NCBI RefSeq assembly: GCF_947496855.1
Contig: NZ_CANMED010000006.1
Span: forward strand, 310,001-374,000
Source of the DNA: an uncultured Aquimarina sp.
GTDB lineage: Bacteria > Bacteroidota > Bacteroidia > Flavobacteriales > Flavobacteriaceae
Length of the DNA stretch: 64,000 bases
Direction: 5' to 3'
Positions 61,986 to 64,000 of the stretch are shown here, one piece after another; the first letter of the stretch is position 1; every line of letters begins with the position of its first letter. The position numbers and the translations under genes were made by a program. The notes beneath the pieces are model-generated. The model worked only from the letters and a program-made list of their open reading frames with translations, ran no database searches and was not told the origin of the DNA.

Positions 61986-62864
61986 CTAGTAATACAATTC
62001 GTCAGTTCTGAGATTCAGAAAACGTTGCGTGGCAAAAAATGTGCTTATCCACGTGATCAAAATACCAACTCCAAAAACTCCTCCAAACAAACCAATCAGC
62101 AGTATTTTATCACTAAGTAACGCTAATTCTGGGAAAGCTTTATCTAGGTAGTATAAAACGACTCCAACTCCAATTAGAGCGACAACTGCTCCGATCATTC
62201 CTAGGCGAACACTTTTCCAAACAAAAGGTCTGCGAATAAATCTTTTGGTTGCGCCTACCATTTGCATAGTTTTAATTATAAAACGTTTAGAGTATACAGA
62301 AAGCCGGATGGAGCTATTAATCAGAAGTACGGCGATAAAAGTAAAAATCCCACTAATCAGCAGCACCCAAAAACTTATTTTTTTAATATTATCGTTTAAT
62401 AAAGAGATCAAAGGCTTGTCATAGGCTACTTCATCTACAAAATCTTTTTTGGTAATAGAGGCTGTGATTTCATCAATCTTTACTTGATCTACAAAATCAG
62501 CTTTTAGATATACGTCGATCGAATTCTGAAGCGGATTGTATCCAAGGAAATCCATGAAATTTTCACCGATATCTTTACTATGTTCTTCTGCAGCTTCATC
62601 TTTGGATATATAAGTAGTGGATTTGGTATATTCTGCCAGTGCTAAGCTTTTTTCTATTTGTTTAATCTCCACTTCTTTGGCAGTATCTTTTAGGTAAATA
62701 GTAAGTGCAATTTTTTCTTTGAAATGATCAGCAACTTTTTTTGTATTTAATACCAAGAGTCCAAGTAAACCTAATAAAAAAAGTACCAGAGAAATACTAA
62801 TAATCACAGAGAAATAAGAGGAAATTAGTCTGCGTTTCTGATATTTTTCAAAAGATGAACTCAT
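61986..62864 (-). CDS. ftsX: Cell division protein FtsX
   Basis: FtsX is the membrane partner of the FtsE ATPase and activates septal peptidoglycan hydrolases. The 292-residue protein has an N-terminal helix, an extracellular loop domain (about 45-160), and three further helices with IIKTMQMVGATKRFIRRPFV and ISTFFATQRFLNLRTDELYY at the end. ftsE is not in this window. It is the first gene of the minus-strand operon. Confidence 0.95.
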   Translation of the reverse strand: MSSSFEKYQKRRLISSYFSVIISISLVLFLLGLLGLLVLNTKKVADHFKEKIALTIYLKDTAKEVEIKQIEKSLALAEYTKSTTYISKDEAAEEHSKDIGENFMDFLGYNPLQNSIDVYLKADFVDQVKIDEITASITKKDFVDEVAYDKPLISLLNDNIKKISFWVLLISGIFTFIAVLLINSSIRLSVYSKRFIIKTMQMVGATKRFIRRPFVWKSVRLGMIGAVVALIGVGVVLYYLDKAFPELALLSDKILLIGLFGGVFGVGILITWISTFFATQRFLNLRTDELYY

Positions 62865-62908
62865 AAAAATTTATTTTGCAGGTAAAAATAATAAAGTTAA
62901 TGAGACTT

Positions 62909-62941
62909 TTAATTCTAAAATGTATCTCATTTTAGAATTAA
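62909..62941. repeat. 14-bp perfect inverted repeat between divergent ftsX and panE
   Basis: TTAATTCTAAAATG pairs with its complement over a 5-base loop. It lies in a 269-base gap between divergent genes, where a terminator is not expected, so it may be an operator or a short leader hairpin for ftsX. Near it TTAATTCGGC and TTAATTCCGC occur as an imperfect direct repeat. No gene is seen in the gap. Confidence 0.5.
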
Positions 62942-63133
62942 TTCGGCTAATTAATTCCGCTGTAAAGCAGGATCTGTTTATTATGACGTTTTAATTAACT
63001 TTGATCTATAAGCGTAACGTATAATAAGGGTTAAAATTTTTCGAAATCATAATAAAGATTATATTTCGTAAAAATGAATTTTGGAATTAACTAAAATTCT
63101 AAGGCCGGAGCAATTTAATTATCTAAAAAGAAT

Positions 63134-64000
63134 ATGCATACAGTTGTTATAGGTATTGGTGGGGTCGGAGGATATTTTGGAGGAAAGATTGCTAACTCTG
63201 GCCAAAAAGTATCTTTAGTTGCTAGAGGAGAACATCTAGAGGTTATTCGTCAAAAAGGATTAAAAGTCAGAAGTATTGAAGGGGATTTTGTCACCAGACC
63301 TTTTTTAGTTACTGATGATATCCATAAAGTTAAAAAAGCAGATTTGATTTTAATCTGCACCAAATCCTGGCAGATCCAAGAAGCTACTGAATTTATCAAA
63401 CCAATCCTAAAAGAGGATACTATTGTCATTCCGCTACAGAATGGTGCAGATAATGCAGAGAAAGTAATGTCTGTGATTGATAAAAAACATGTGCTCGGAG
63501 GATTATGTAAAATTTACAGTAAAATAGAAGCTCCAGGCATTATTTCGCATTTTGGTCATACACCAGAAGTTATTTTTGGAGAACTGAATAAAAATAAATC
63601 TGATCGTTTACAAAGTGTAAAAACTGTTTTTGATAAAGCTGGATTTAAAAATAAAATCTCTGGGAATATCCAAGTAGATATCTGGAGTAAATTTATGTTT
63701 ATCGCTACCGTTAGCGGTTTGGGAGCACTCACCAGAGCAACAATAGGAGAAATGTATGAGAATCTGGAGCTTAGAGAGGTACTTAGAGCTACTGCGACAG
63801 AAATATATGAGATATCCTTAGCTAAAGCGATTGAGATGCCTTCTAGTATTGTCGATGGAATAATGACTTTTATAAACAAACAACCTTTTGATGCAACCAC
63901 TTCGACTCAAAGAGACATTATGGAAGGCAGACCTTCGGAATTGGACAATTTTAATGGGTTTGTTGTAAAAGAAGGTAAAAAACTGGGGGTGGATACACCT
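63134..64000 (+). CDS. panE: 2-dehydropantoate 2-reductase, 3' truncated
   Basis: PanE reduces ketopantoate to pantoate with NADPH, in pantothenate and CoA synthesis. The visible 289 residues begin MHTVVIGIGGVGGYFGGKIA (the NADP-binding GxGxxG) and contain ILICTKSWQIQEATEFIKPI, LQNGADNAEKV and the substrate-binding Lys region IWSKFMFIATVSGLGALTRA. The frame is open to the window edge and the stop codon lies beyond. Other ketopantoate-reductase-fold enzymes are possible. Confidence 0.9.
   Translation, partial: MHTVVIGIGGVGGYFGGKIANSGQKVSLVARGEHLEVIRQKGLKVRSIEGDFVTRPFLVTDDIHKVKKADLILICTKSWQIQEATEFIKPILKEDTIVIPLQNGADNAEKVMSVIDKKHVLGGLCKIYSKIEAPGIISHFGHTPEVIFGELNKNKSDRLQSVKTVFDKAGFKNKISGNIQVDIWSKFMFIATVSGLGALTRATIGEMYENLELREVLRATATEIYEISLAKAIEMPSSIVDGIMTFINKQPFDATTSTQRDIMEGRPSELDNFNGFVVKEGKKLGVDTP

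Noticed and set aside
1..64000. tRNA, rRNA, CRISPR, insertion sequences or prophage
   Set aside because: Reading the intergenic spaces showed no cloverleaf with a conserved T-arm, no regularly spaced repeats, and no transposase, integrase or phage genes.

Overview
The window is AT-rich DNA from a gliding marine-type member of the Bacteroidetes, very probably family Flavobacteriaceae (an Aquimarina-like genome would fit, but the genus is an inference). The evidence is the gldE-gldD gliding pair behind mutY-ssb, promoters of the Bacteroidetes type (TTG, about 19 bases, TAnnTTTG), the lack of Shine-Dalgarno sequences, TonB-dependent receptors, lipoproteins with a Cys at residues 17-22, and family-specific genes (DUF4301, DUF3098, DUF3127, L21 with a helix-hairpin-helix tail). 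About 68 protein genes are supported, including two truncated at the window edges (bioA on the left, panE on the right) and two very short genes. I saw no rRNA, tRNA, CRISPR array, insertion sequence or prophage.

Layout. 0-8 kb: biotin genes (bioA end, a beta-ketoacyl synthase, bioB) interrupted by a lipoprotein and two membrane-protein genes, then a cupin-like protein and a membrane-bound AraC regulator. 8-14.2 kb: an accessory stretch with an S41 protease lipoprotein and a group of small secreted-peptide genes. Two are Cys-rich peptides with Gly-Gly-type leaders (minus strand) and two are lanthipeptide-like precursors in tandem (plus strand). They surround a glycine-zipper lipoprotein, a 77-residue membrane protein and a TPR/AraC membrane regulator. 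This is the least explained part of the window. 14.2-23.2 kb: housekeeping genes (recX, rng, a tiny basic bS22/mS38-like protein, HU, mutY, ssb, gldE, gldD, EamA transporter, rplU, rpmA). 23.3-29.4 kb: a phytate-use locus (TPR/LuxR-type regulator, TonB-dependent receptor, beta-propeller phytase lipoprotein). 29.5-35.5 kb: ahcY with a structured leader, a phosphopantetheinyl transferase, a thiamine-binding-like protein, pnuC, a NadR-type kinase, DUF4301 and arfB. 35.7-39.5 kb: an NtrC-type response regulator tail-to-tail with a hybrid histidine kinase.

39.5-49 kb is a thiamine region controlled by two TPP riboswitches: the first leads into a TonB-dependent receptor (thiamine uptake), the second into thiS-thiC-thiE/tenI-thiD-thiG-thiH-thiF. 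49-58 kb: mixed housekeeping genes (greA, HIT hydrolase, thioesterase, histidine kinase, flavin reductase-like protein, DUF3127 with an SSB-like tail, aat, upp, ACT protein, tag, DUF2306, thioredoxin-like). 58-63 kb: a minus-strand envelope/division cluster read ftsX-lgt-(137 aa)-DUF3098-uppP-truB-(TonB-like). panE begins at the right edge.

The strongest candidate for an undescribed system is the peptide island at about 9.6-14.2 kb. Three minus-strand units share an upstream motif at a constant distance from their start codons. A second motif (TTCCGGAAAAnCGA) lies on both sides of the regulator gene. No lanthipeptide-modifying enzyme or peptide exporter is encoded in this window, so the precursors must be processed by enzymes coded elsewhere or be orphans.
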